Assembly (NCBI RefSeq): GCF_946479975.1 | Contig: NZ_CAMLIX010000014.1 | Span: 1-42,336 of the forward strand | Length of the DNA stretch: 42,336 nt | Source: an uncultured Flavobacterium sp. | GTDB taxonomy: Bacteria > Bacteroidota > Bacteroidia > Flavobacteriales > Flavobacteriaceae | Direction: 5' to 3' | In this document: one piece after another, positions 25,626-33,324 of the stretch | How the letters are laid out: each line of letters begins with the position of its first letter | How positions within the stretch are numbered: the stretch's first letter is position 1 | Program-made: the position numbers and the translations under genes | The notes under the pieces: generated by a model | Seen by the model: only the letters and a program-made list of their open reading frames with translations | Database searches by the model: none | What the model was told of the DNA's origin: nothing

Positions 25626-25730
25626 CCACGAATTCACGAATTAATTATGATTAAAATCTGTGAAATTAAAGTCAAAAAAATTACTCCAAATTTCACGAAT
25701 TATGATTTGTAAAAATTCGTGAATTCGTGG
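25626..25730. repeat. Inverted repeat with perfect 17-bp arms
   Basis: CCACGAATTCACGAATT at 25626-25642 and its exact reverse complement at 25714-25730, each arm itself being a direct repeat of ACGAATT/CACGAATT. First of several related repeats in the 446-nt gap between the SDR and FAH genes. Confidence 0.65.
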
Positions 25731-25746
25731 CGAAAAAAAAAATAAA

Positions 25747-25849
25747 GCCACAGATTAAAGGATTAAAATGATTTGTCTAGTTTGTCACCCTGAGCGAAGT
25801 CGAAGGGCGCTCCTATTGGACGTGGGCTTCGACTTCGCTCAGCCTGACA
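25747..25849. repeat. MITE-like element, copy 2
   Basis: The left end GCCACAGATTAAAGGATT at 25747 is followed by a core hairpin at 25783-25849 with a perfect 16-bp stem CTGAGCGAAGTCGAAG / CTTCGACTTCGCTCAG. The core matches copy 1 (21921-21987) in reverse orientation apart from a few bases; the right outer end is degraded. Confidence 0.6.
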
Positions 25850-25899
25850 AAACAGGAATAAAATCAGTGGAATCTTTGATAAACTGTGGAAAAAAAATA

Positions 25900-26031
25900 A
25901 ACCACAAATTACACACATTTTCACAAATTAAAATTCGAGAAATTCGTGGAATTCGTGGCGAAAAAAATATAAAGCCACAGATTAAAAAGATTTAAATAAA
26001 TCTGCGTAAAAAATAATTCGTGAATTCGTGG
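25900..26031. repeat. Further GCCAC...GTGGC repeats
   Basis: ACCACAAATTACACACATTT pairs loosely with AAATTCGTGG-type text up to 25960. Another AATTCGTGAATTCGTGGC follows near 26013-26031. No gene is visible here; a 75-aa frame crossing the region is made of repeat sequence. Confidence 0.45.
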
Positions 26032-26064
26032 CAAAAAAACACACATTACTAAAAAATAAATTTT

Positions 26065-26916
26065 ATGAAACTAATTAGATTTGGAGAAGAAGGAAAAGAA
26101 AAACCAGGAATTCTTCTAAATGATAAAAGATATGATGTTTCGTCTATCGTAACAGATTACAACGAAGCTTTTTTTGAAAATGACGGATTAAAAAAATTAG
26201 AAGAAGCTTTAAAAAATAATCCTGCACTTCCAAAAGTTAGCGATTCAGTTCGTTTAGGATCTCCAGTTGCACGTCCTTCAAAAATTATCTGTATCGGATT
26301 AAATTATGTGGATCACTGTGAAGAAACAGGCGCTGCAATTCCAGAAGAACCAATTATTTTCTTTAAATCGACCACTTCTTTATGCGGACCAAATGATAAT
26401 TTGATCATTCCGAAAAACAGTGAAAAAACAGATTGGGAAGTAGAATTGGCATTTGTTGTTGGTAAAAAAGCGAGCTACGTTTCTGAAGAAGATGCTCCAA
26501 ACTACATCGCAGGATATTGCCTTTTGAATGACTATAGCGAAAGAGCTTTCCAAATCGAGCGCGGCGGACAATGGGCAAAAGGAAAAGGTTCTGATACTTT
26601 CGCGCCTCTTGGACCAATTATGGCAACTCCAGACGAAGTTGGCGACGTAAACAATTTAAAAATGTGGCTGACTGTAAACGGAAAAACGTTCCAGAACAGT
26701 AATACTTCAAACTTGATTTTCAAAATTCCATTTTTAGTACATTATTTAAGTCAGTTTATGACATTGCTTCCTGGCGACGTGATTAGTACAGGAACGCCTC
26801 CAGGAGTTGGTTTGGGAATTAAACCAGATCCTATTTACATTAAAGCGGGTGACGTAATTGAATTAGGAATTGAAGGTTTAGGCACAAGCAAACAAACTGC
26901 TGTAGCTTACAAATAA
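26065..26916 (+). CDS. FAH-family hydrolase, probable 2,4-diketo-3-deoxy-L-fuconate-type hydrolase
   Basis: 283 aa, fumarylacetoacetate hydrolase fold. Seen are GLNYVDHCEETG, PIIFFKSTTSLCGPND, the metal-binding acids in DWEVELAFVVGK and LLNDYSERAFQ, and KGSDTFAPLGP. Relatives in 6-deoxysugar pathways cleave 2,4-diketo-3-deoxy-fuconate or -rhamnonate to pyruvate and L-lactate. It lies 446 nt of repeats after the second SDR and 13 nt before the mutarotase gene. The exact substrate is inferred from context. Confidence 0.8.
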   Translation: MKLIRFGEEGKEKPGILLNDKRYDVSSIVTDYNEAFFENDGLKKLEEALKNNPALPKVSDSVRLGSPVARPSKIICIGLNYVDHCEETGAAIPEEPIIFFKSTTSLCGPNDNLIIPKNSEKTDWEVELAFVVGKKASYVSEEDAPNYIAGYCLLNDYSERAFQIERGGQWAKGKGSDTFAPLGPIMATPDEVGDVNNLKMWLTVNGKTFQNSNTSNLIFKIPFLVHYLSQFMTLLPGDVISTGTPPGVGLGIKPDPIYIKAGDVIELGIEGLGTSKQTAVAYK

Positions 26917-26929
26917 TACATTTAAGATT

Positions 26930-27265
26930 ATGGCAACTCAAAAATTTTGTCTGGCTTTAGACTTAAAAGACGATGCAGATTTAATTGCAGAATACAAACA
27001 ACTGCATGAAAACATTTGGCCTGAAATTAAAAAAAGCATTCAGGATGCTGGAATTTTAGTTTTGGATATTTACTGCACAGGAAACAGACTTTTCATGATT
27101 ATCGAAGGCGATGAAAATTTCTCTTTTGAGAAAAAAGACAAAGCAGACGCTGCTAATGAAAAAGTGCAGGAATGGGAAACTTTAATGTGGAAATTCCAAC
27201 AAGCGCTTCCTTGGGCAAAACCAGGACAAAAATGGATTTTAATGGATAAGATATTTGAATTATAA
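26930..27265 (+). CDS. RhaM-like L-rhamnose/L-fucose mutarotase
   Basis: 111 aa, the normal length for the small mutarotase family (DUF718). Conserved parts are LALDLKDDADLIAEYKQLHENIWPEI, with the His and the IWPE motif, and ALPWAKPGQKW near the C-terminus. It interconverts anomers of a 6-deoxyhexose in the cytoplasm, giving the dehydrogenase its anomer. Starts 13 nt after the FAH gene and is last in the operon, followed by a terminator. Fucose versus rhamnose cannot be told from sequence alone. Confidence 0.82.
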   Translation: MATQKFCLALDLKDDADLIAEYKQLHENIWPEIKKSIQDAGILVLDIYCTGNRLFMIIEGDENFSFEKKDKADAANEKVQEWETLMWKFQQALPWAKPGQKWILMDKIFEL

Positions 27266-27286
27266 ATTTAAGTTCGTTTAATGATT

Positions 27287-27312
27287 TAAGACTGTCAACT
27301 GTGGCAGTCTTT
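27287..27312 (+). terminator. Terminator of the 6-deoxyhexose operon
   Basis: AAGACTG / CAGTCTT stem with a 10-nt loop that pairs partly, followed by eight T's. Confidence 0.75.
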
Positions 27313-27410
27313 TTTTTACAATAAACACAAAAATGAAAGAAAATAACTACTTTTTTATTTGAATCCTTTTACCTATTTTTAGCCAAAAAATAAACCTTAA
27401 CTAACAAAAA

Positions 27411-28013
27411 ATGAAAAAACTAATTATTGTTTGCTTCTTTATTTCAGGAGCTTTATTTGCTCAGGATATGAATGTCGTAAAAGGGAACTTTGATTTTTTA
27501 AAAGATCAAAAAGAAGTCAACGTTCAATTTGATTATAGTCATTTTACGATGATGAAAGAAAACAAACCAGAAGCTCAATATGTAGAAGAACACAAAGCCG
27601 ATTTGGACAAAAAAGCAAAAGGAAATGGAAATCTATGGGAGAAAAAATGGATTGCTGCAAAAGAAATGATCTGGACTCCTAAATTTTTAGAGATTGCTAA
27701 TATCGTTTTAACAAAAGAGAAAAAAGATTTAAATTTTCAGGAAGGATTAAATACTCCTTATACTTTAATAGTTGAAGCAGTATGGATTTATCCAGGATGG
27801 GATGCAGGAATTATGAAACAACCTGCAAAAGTTACAACGAATTTGAAGTTTGTTGAAACCGCTAACAAATCAAATGTTTTGTTAGAAATTTCTAGCGAAG
27901 AAGCTCCAGGAGACCAATGGGGAAGTAATTTTAGTAATGAAACAAGAATTGGTGAAGGCTTCGCAAAAACAGCAAAATCAATGTCTAAGCTTATTGCAAA
28001 GAAAACCAAATAA
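27411..28013 (+). CDS. Secreted protein of unknown function
   Basis: 200 aa. A clear signal peptide (about 1-18, MKKLIIVCFFISGALFAQ) leads to a mature protein with no motif I recognise. Charged segment KPEAQYVEEHKADLDKKAKGNG, then LIVEAVWIYPGWDAGIMKQPAKVTTNLKF-like beta-rich text with a conserved-looking WxYPGWD, and a basic tail GFAKTAKSMSKLIAKKTK. Probably periplasmic. It follows the operon terminator at 27287 and has its own leader; the next gene points the other way. Confidence 0.75.
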   Translation: MKKLIIVCFFISGALFAQDMNVVKGNFDFLKDQKEVNVQFDYSHFTMMKENKPEAQYVEEHKADLDKKAKGNGNLWEKKWIAAKEMIWTPKFLEIANIVLTKEKKDLNFQEGLNTPYTLIVEAVWIYPGWDAGIMKQPAKVTTNLKFVETANKSNVLLEISSEEAPGDQWGSNFSNETRIGEGFAKTAKSMSKLIAKKTK

Positions 28014-28028
28014 TCTAAAATGTTTCGT

Positions 28029-28192
28029 TAGGAATATCTCGTTGATAGAAAAAAATAGTGTCGTTTATATTATGTGCCGTAGGGACATTTGATTTTTACG
28101 AAAACACGGTTGTTAATAATCAAACGTTCCTCCGGAACGTATAACTGCAGCTGAATTCTTTTTTTCTACCGATGAAACATTCCTACGGAATG
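28029..28192. repeat. MITE-like hairpin element
   Basis: The left end TAGGAATATCTCGTTGATAG and the right end (reverse complement TAGGAATGTTTCATCGGTAG) form imperfect terminal inverted repeats. Inside are the short palindromes ACGTTCC-TCC-GGAACGT (28123-28139 region) and CATTCC-TAC-GGAATG (28178-28192). No ORF. It fills the spacer between convergent genes. Confidence 0.55.
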
Positions 28193-28210
28193 AGTAATTT
28201 CTTTTTATAA

Positions 28211-28250
28211 AAAATGCCCAAAATCGTGTTTAACTTTTTTGGGCATTTTT
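28211..28250 (-). terminator. Terminator of the halogenase-like gene
   Basis: AAAATGCCCAAAA / TTTTTTGGGCATTTT stem directly after the stop at 28252; could act in both directions. Confidence 0.75.
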
Positions 28251-28251
28251 A

Positions 28252-29502
28252 TTATTCAGCGCTTTGTTCTTTTTGCATATTGAGTAAATACGCCATATTT
28301 TTAATTACGTGATCGTGTTTTTTTACAAAAGGATTTTCTTCATCCCAAACATAACCTGCCAAAACAGAACATATTTTTTCTTTCACATCTGGATTTTCAG
28401 GCTGATGGAAGAATAACGTTTGAAGATTTCCCGTGTACCATTCTTGCACGTATGTTGTAAAAACAGCGATACCGCGTTTCATGTATTGTGTAAACTCTAC
28501 TTCCCAGTCAACTGAAATTCCTTGTGCTTCTTTCAAATATAATTTGGCAGCCAGCATTCCAGATTCGGTCGCAAAAGCAACACCTGAAGAGAAAACTGGA
28601 TCCAAAAATTCTGAACTGTTTCCTGTTAAGGCAAAACCATCGCCGTACATTCTTTTTACCGCTCTAGAATAATTTTCAAGTTTAACTGGCTCAAACAAAA
28701 ATTCTGTTCCTTTAAATCTTTTGATGTAATAATCTGATTTCTGAATTGCATTTCGCAAAGCCTCAGCATTATCTTTATTTTCAGAAAGAGAATTGATAAA
28801 ATCCGTCGGACCCACAACTCCCAAACTTGTATTTCCGTTAGAAAAAGGAATTACCCAAAGCCAAACTTCGGTTTCCAGAATATCAAATGAAATCTGCGTT
28901 CCCTCTTCTCCTTCTTCCCTATTAATATCTTTAACGTGCGTAAAAATCGAAGAATGCGGATCTAATTTTGAAGGCGTATCCAAATCTAAAAGTCTTGGTA
29001 AAACGCGCCCGTATCCGCTAGAATCGATAATAAAATTGGCGTGAATTTCTTTTAAATTTCCGTCTTTGTCCTTTACGATTGTTTTTGATTTTTTTCCTTC
29101 AAAAGAAACTTCCAAAACCTCTGTTTCAAATTCTAAGTCAATTCCTTTTCTTATTATTTCCTGCGCCATTGTATTGTCAAAATCTGCTCTTGGAACCTGC
29201 CAAGTCCAATCCCAGCCTTCGCCAAATTTTATGCTGAAATCAAAAGTGCAGATTTCTGCTCCCCTGATAAAACGAGCGCCTAATTTCTTTTCAAAATTCA
29301 TGGCATCAAGCGCATCAAACAATTCAGCCTCAGCAAAATGATCCATAACACGAGGAATAAGACTTTCGCCAACCACAAGTCTTGGAAACTTGGTTTTTTC
29401 TACAACTTTTACATTAACATTGTTTTTATAAAGATACGACGCAGAAACACATCCAGAAGGTCCTGCACCAATCACTAAAACATCAACAAACTCCTTTATC
29501 AT
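28252..29502 (-). CDS. Tryptophan-halogenase-like FAD-dependent oxidoreductase
   Basis: 416 aa. FAD-binding GxGxxG at the N-terminus (VLVIGAGPSGCVSASYL), VVGESLIPRVMDHF, and the sequence VWLWVIPFSNG, which contains the WxWxIP motif of flavin-dependent halogenases. The position of the halogenase catalytic Lys is not obvious, so a monooxygenase is also possible. Close relatives belong to flexirubin (dialkylresorcinol-aryl polyene) pigment clusters of Flavobacterium, where an aromatic amino acid lyase gene is a neighbour. Here only the first 60 codons of such a lyase remain in the divergent gene, so this may be an orphan left by loss of the cluster. Confidence 0.82.
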   Translation of the reverse strand: MIKEFVDVLVIGAGPSGCVSASYLYKNNVNVKVVEKTKFPRLVVGESLIPRVMDHFAEAELFDALDAMNFEKKLGARFIRGAEICTFDFSIKFGEGWDWTWQVPRADFDNTMAQEIIRKGIDLEFETEVLEVSFEGKKSKTIVKDKDGNLKEIHANFIIDSSGYGRVLPRLLDLDTPSKLDPHSSIFTHVKDINREEGEEGTQISFDILETEVWLWVIPFSNGNTSLGVVGPTDFINSLSENKDNAEALRNAIQKSDYYIKRFKGTEFLFEPVKLENYSRAVKRMYGDGFALTGNSSEFLDPVFSSGVAFATESGMLAAKLYLKEAQGISVDWEVEFTQYMKRGIAVFTTYVQEWYTGNLQTLFFHQPENPDVKEKICSVLAGYVWDEENPFVKKHDHVIKNMAYLLNMQKEQSAE

Positions 29503-29603
29503 ATTAGAATTATTATCATTAATTAACCTACATTTGCCATCATCAAAATAACTACAATTATTTTGATAAATAAAATTAAATTAGCACAACCAAAATCGAT
29601 TTA

Positions 29604-30854
29604 ATGAATACAATAAATGAATATTTAAGTTTAGAGGAATTTGAAGCCATTATCTTTGGAAAAAACAAAGTTGCCATTAGCGATGTGGTTCTTAATCGTG
29701 TAAACGAAAGTTTTAATTTCTTGAAAGAATTCTCAGGAAACAAAGTAATCTACGGAGTAAATACTGGCTTTGGTCCAATGGCTTTATTTTTTATGTGCTT
29801 AAGTATCTCAACTACTTTCGCTCAGAAAAATAAAAAAATGGATATTATCGCCTATTATACTGGTGATTCAGAACTTATTGACAAATATGAAGTTGGTAAA
29901 TTAAACCAGATTATCTTCAGTTTCTGCCATTTAAAAGATGGAAAACTGACTGTAGATTCAGACAAAGATTCTAATACAATTAAACATTTAGTTTCGCTTA
30001 AAGCGAAAAATCCACAACTTAAAATCATTGTATCTCTTGGCGGCTGGGGTGGCTGCGAACCTTGCTCTGCAGCATTTTCAACAGCTGAAGGAAGATTAAA
30101 ATTTGCAAAATCTGTAAAAGAATTAAGCGATTCTTATAAAGTTGATGGTTTAGATTTAGATTGGGAATATCCTGCAATTGAAGGACTTCCTGGTCATTTA
30201 TTTCAAGCGGTTGATAAACCAAATTTTACTGAATTACTTAAAATATTACGTTCTACATTAGGCAAAAAATACGAATTAAGTTTTGCTGCAGGAGGATTTC
30301 AAAAATATTTAGACGAATCTATCGACTGGAAAGCGGTTACTCCATTGGTAAATAGAATCAATATTATGAGTTATGATTTAGTAAACGGCTATTCTCAAGT
30401 TACAGGTCATCATACACCATTATACAGTACAAATGCAAATGAAGAATCAACTAACAGAGCTGTTGAATTTTTATTGAAACAAGGAGTTCCTGCAGAAAAA
30501 TTGGTTATTGGTGGTGCATTTTACACAAGACAATGGATTAATGTAGAAAATATCAATAATGGTTTATATCAAGCTGGAAAACACGTTGAAGGTATTAATT
30601 TTAAAGATTATGCTAAAACATATACAAAGGCAAACGGCTGGAAATATTTCTGGGATGATAAAGCAAAAGCACCGTATTGGTACAACGCGACAACTAAAAC
30701 TTTTGCAACTTCTGATGATTTAAAATCTATTAAAGAAAAAGCAGCATATGTAAAAGCTAAAAAGTTAAGCGGTATCATGTTCTGGGAACTTACACTAGAC
30801 AGTTTCCGTGACGGAATGGTAAATGAAATTTACAAAGTAAAAACAGCAAAATAG
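29604..30854 (+). CDS. Chimera: start of aromatic amino acid lyase fused to GH18 chitinase-like protein
   Basis: 416 aa in one frame. Residues 1-60 match the start of histidine/tyrosine ammonia-lyases up to the catalytic-Tyr loop (Y50 in IYGVNTGFGPMA). Everything after that, including the MIO-forming Ala-Ser-Gly, is missing. From about residue 61 (codon at 29784) the sequence reads LFFMCLSISTTFAQ, the second half of a signal peptide, then a full GH18 barrel with the catalytic DGLDLDWEYP (E188) and MFWELTLD near the end. The chitinase has lost its own start and the signal peptide is now internal, so export is doubtful and the lyase is dead. The junction is in frame. Most likely a deletion fusion; a misassembly is the alternative. 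Confidence 0.8.
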   Translation: MNTINEYLSLEEFEAIIFGKNKVAISDVVLNRVNESFNFLKEFSGNKVIYGVNTGFGPMALFFMCLSISTTFAQKNKKMDIIAYYTGDSELIDKYEVGKLNQIIFSFCHLKDGKLTVDSDKDSNTIKHLVSLKAKNPQLKIIVSLGGWGGCEPCSAAFSTAEGRLKFAKSVKELSDSYKVDGLDLDWEYPAIEGLPGHLFQAVDKPNFTELLKILRSTLGKKYELSFAAGGFQKYLDESIDWKAVTPLVNRINIMSYDLVNGYSQVTGHHTPLYSTNANEESTNRAVEFLLKQGVPAEKLVIGGAFYTRQWINVENINNGLYQAGKHVEGINFKDYAKTYTKANGWKYFWDDKAKAPYWYNATTKTFATSDDLKSIKEKAAYVKAKKLSGIMFWELTLDSFRDGMVNEIYKVKTAK

Positions 30855-30872
30855 TTTGTATCTACGAACAAA

Positions 30873-30904
30873 AAAAGGCAGTTATTTTAAAACAACTGCC
30901 TTTT
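30873..30904. terminator. Bidirectional terminator
   Basis: AAAAGGCAGTT / AACTGCCTTTT stem between the convergent GH18 fusion and the small secreted protein gene, with A and T runs on both sides. Confidence 0.85.
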
Positions 30905-30927
30905 GTATTTTATGAAACAATGAAATC

Positions 30928-31413
30928 TTACTTCACTTTTGATTTGTCTAATTCTCCGATAAACGGAATAGATTCTAAAATTTCACTTCTAATAATGGTC
31001 TGCAAATACACTTCAAGCTGAATAAACTTGGCGGCGTTTATAGCTCCAATTACTTTTTTGGCTTGTCCATAAGTTTTAGAGTAGAGTTTCTCATAAGCGA
31101 TATGATTTTTTAAAGTTCCCTTTGCCAATTCATCAGCTTTGGCATCTGTCAAAGTTTCATAATTGGCTGCGTAATCATTTATTAGTTGAAATTTGGCCTG
31201 ACCCAATTCTTTGCGCTGGTTTTCATAATTATCATACACTTTAGCGAAAGCTGCAGTTTGTTCATCAGATAGATTCATGTACTGCTTTACCAGTTCACTT
31301 TTAGATTTTCCATAAACACTTTGTAAAACATCCACGTCTTCCTTAAAAGAAGATTGTGCATAACTTGAAAATGTGGCAATTGCCATAATAAGAATAAGAC
31401 TTAATTTTTTCAT
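30928..31413 (-). CDS. Small secreted helical protein, unknown function
   Basis: 161 aa from the ATG at 31413, where a good signal peptide begins (MKKLSLILIMAIATFSSYAQ); the upstream ATG at 31488 would bury it behind 25 residues. The mature part is almost all helix and charged, with LSDEQTAAFAKVYDNYENQR and a second helix pair around AINAAKFIQLEVYLQ. The layout recalls Spy/CpxP-like periplasmic proteins, but the LTxxQ motif is absent and I do not assign a family. On the same strand as two other small envelope proteins upstream, but with a 104-nt gap. Confidence 0.75.
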   Translation of the reverse strand: MKKLSLILIMAIATFSSYAQSSFKEDVDVLQSVYGKSKSELVKQYMNLSDEQTAAFAKVYDNYENQRKELGQAKFQLINDYAANYETLTDAKADELAKGTLKNHIAYEKLYSKTYGQAKKVIGAINAAKFIQLEVYLQTIIRSEILESIPFIGELDKSKVK

Positions 31414-31517
31414 GTTTTCAATTTTAAATTTGTTTCTAAAAAAATACGCATTAATCAAATATACTGATTTATAGCACTTTAAAAACAAAACCTTTTGAAA
31501 AAGTCAATTTATTCTTA

Positions 31518-32033
31518 TTATTTATCTTTTACCTCTTTTGGAGCACTTATTAGTCCGTCGTAATAAATTGGCGCTCTATTATTACTGTTTACATTTAATG
31601 AAGCAGATCCGTTAAAGAAAATCGTAAAGAACAAATTATAAACATCATTTTTGCCTCGAACTGTTGCTTTAAGGATCGTACTTTTCTTTTTATTTTCAAT
31701 TTTAATATCGTACGGTTTTCCTTCAAATTTAATTCCTCCGTCACTATTATAACCTACATTATAACCGCGTCCAAAAAAGGGAAGATCACAAGTTGTATTT
31801 TCTTTATCAAACTTTAAAAAATAGGTATTGTTATCCAGTTGAATTAATCTTCCGCCTTGCGGAGTGAGTTTTTGTGCCTCAAAAACAAAACTCTGAGCAT
31901 CTATAAGCGCTTGAATTTCCTTTTGCTTTGCAAGTTCTCTTTCTTGCTTAAGTTCTTTTTTTGTTTTTTCCTGTGCTGTAACTGAAAAGCTCAACGCGAG
32001 GAATACTACTAGAATTGATAATTTAGCTTTCAT
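31518..32033 (-). CDS. DUF4251-type secreted protein
   Basis: 171 aa. Signal peptide about 1-20 (ending SVTAQ), then a charged helix (KTKKELKQERELAKQKEIQ), then a beta-rich domain with FVFEAQKLTPQGGRLIQLD, LPFFGRGYNVGYNSDGGIKF and IYYDGLISAP, which I recognise as the DUF4251 pattern common in Bacteroidota. Function unknown; likely periplasmic. It starts 4 nt after the stop of the META-domain gene, so the two form an operon. Confidence 0.8.
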   Translation of the reverse strand: MKAKLSILVVFLALSFSVTAQEKTKKELKQERELAKQKEIQALIDAQSFVFEAQKLTPQGGRLIQLDNNTYFLKFDKENTTCDLPFFGRGYNVGYNSDGGIKFEGKPYDIKIENKKKSTILKATVRGKNDVYNLFFTIFFNGSASLNVNSNNRAPIYYDGLISAPKEVKDK

Positions 32034-32037
32034 ATTC

Positions 32038-32475
32038 TTATTTTTTAGTAAAACGCATCATTGCAATATCCCCAGAAATAAAATTTAAAGTTTTACCATC
32101 TTCTGTAATATCGTACGATGTTATTTTTTGAAGTGTATTCATGTAGATTTGTTCACCTTGCTGTCCATCCAAACACATCATCTTGGTGACTGCCATTGGT
32201 TGTGTAAAATCAATTTTGTTTCCATCAACAATTAATTTTCCTGTGTAAGAATTACAACTGTTATTTCCAGAAACTCGATTTTCTTTACTATCAAAAACTA
32301 TTGTTGGCTTTTTATTCGGATACAAACCATCAAAAGCAATTCGAGGGCCAGTGATATAATTTAGTTCCCAAGTTCCGTCAAGTTTAGAAACAACATCCTT
32401 TTTTTTGCATTTAAAAACGTTGCAAGAAATTAATATCGAACTAAAAAAAATGAGTGTAAAAATCTTTTTCATCAT
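32038..32475 (-). CDS. META-domain lipoprotein (HslJ-like)
   Basis: 145 aa lipoprotein: signal with lipobox LISC near residue 18. One META domain (about 30-143) has LDGTWELNYI, NRVSGNNSCNSYTGKL and MAVTKMMCLDG, the pattern shared with HslJ. Members are envelope proteins linked in a few cases to heat or antibiotic stress; the molecular role is unclear. First gene of the pair with the DUF4251 gene. Start could be 32475 or the adjacent ATG at 32472. Confidence 0.85.
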   Translation of the reverse strand: MMKKIFTLIFFSSILISCNVFKCKKKDVVSKLDGTWELNYITGPRIAFDGLYPNKKPTIVFDSKENRVSGNNSCNSYTGKLIVDGNKIDFTQPMAVTKMMCLDGQQGEQIYMNTLQKITSYDITEDGKTLNFISGDIAMMRFTKK

Positions 32476-32689
32476 AACTTTAAATATTAATTACGAGTAA
32501 ATTAGTGAAGTATAATTCCTGAAAAATGCTATTAAAACCATTACTAATTTAAGCAATAATTTTGGCTTTTGTGCTCAATCGATATAAAATTACAACGTAT
32601 AGTTTGACTTTTTTTTAACTTTTAGAGTCAATCTATTCCGTTATTTTATGTTAAATTTACTTAATATTTAATTTAAAATACCCTTAAAT

Positions 32690-33217
32690 ATGAAAAAACT
32701 AATCGTTTCTTTCGCTATAATTACAGCCTTAATCATTGGTTGTAAAACAAATAACAAATCAAATGACGCTAAAACTCTGACTGTAGCTTTGGAACCAAAA
32801 AGCAATAGTAAAGTTGCTGGAACTGCTGTTTTTACAGAAAAAAACGGAAAAGTCACTTTTACAGCAAAAATGACTGGACTAGAACCAGGAGTTCATGCTA
32901 TCCATATTCATGAAAAAGCAGATTGCAGCGCCGCAGATGGAAGTTCTGCTGGAGGACACTGGAATCCGACTTTTAAAAAACATGGAAAATGGGGAGTTGG
33001 AGAATATCATAAAGGAGATATCGGAAACTTCACCGCTGATGCAAAAGGTAACGGATCTATCACTGTAACTACCGATGAATGGTGTATAGGATGTGGAGAC
33101 ACAAACAAAGATATTCTAGGAAAAGGCTTAATTGTACATGCTGGAACAGATGACTTTACAACGCAGCCAACTGGAAATGCCGGCGGAAGAGTTGCTTGTG
33201 CAGGAATTATCAAATAA
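32690..33217 (+). CDS. sodC: Superoxide dismutase, Cu/Zn type, lipoprotein
   Basis: Protects the envelope from superoxide. 175 aa with a lipoprotein signal, Cys18 in LIIGC. Copper and zinc ligands are visible: HAIHIHEKADC, GGHWNP, KKHGKWGVGEYHKGDIGN and IVHAGTDDF, and the final GNAGGRVACAGII includes the active-site Arg and the disulfide Cys. Complements the cytoplasmic Mn enzyme at 933. Single gene with a terminator at 33226. The 214-nt spacer before it is AT-rich, with no clear consensus promoter. Confidence 0.94.
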   Translation: MKKLIVSFAIITALIIGCKTNNKSNDAKTLTVALEPKSNSKVAGTAVFTEKNGKVTFTAKMTGLEPGVHAIHIHEKADCSAADGSSAGGHWNPTFKKHGKWGVGEYHKGDIGNFTADAKGNGSITVTTDEWCIGCGDTNKDILGKGLIVHAGTDDFTTQPTGNAGGRVACAGIIK

Positions 33218-33225
33218 GAAAAATC

Positions 33226-33262
33226 AATAACCACTATTTTTAACAAAATCTAGTGGTTATTT
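33226..33262 (+). terminator. sodC terminator
   Basis: AATAACCACTA / TAGTGGTTATT stem with a 14-nt loop, 9 nt after the sodC stop; the T run is short. Confidence 0.65.
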
Positions 33263-33297
33263 CATTTAAAATGAATTCTAAAACAAGAAAAAAGACA

Positions 33298-33305
33298 TAG
33301 CTTTG
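33298..33305 (+). promoter_or_regulatory. Predicted -7 box for the LETM1-related gene
   Basis: TAGCTTTG matches TAnnTTTG, 19 nt before the ATG at 33325; leader of about 14 nt. Confidence 0.45.
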
Positions 33306-33324
33306 CATCAGCAAAATTAAGTCA

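Noticed and set aside
25768..25995. 75-aa plus-strand frame
   Set aside because: It crosses the MITE-like hairpin and GTGGC repeats; the protein is a translation of repeats.
30025..30222. Minus-strand frame inside the GH18 gene
   Set aside because: Shadow frame opposite a clear GH18 domain; low-complexity Leu/Gln/Ile-rich product.
28252..30854. Complete flexirubin cluster
   Set aside because: No ketosynthases, acyl carrier proteins or dialkylresorcinol genes are present; only a halogenase-like gene and a truncated lyase remain.
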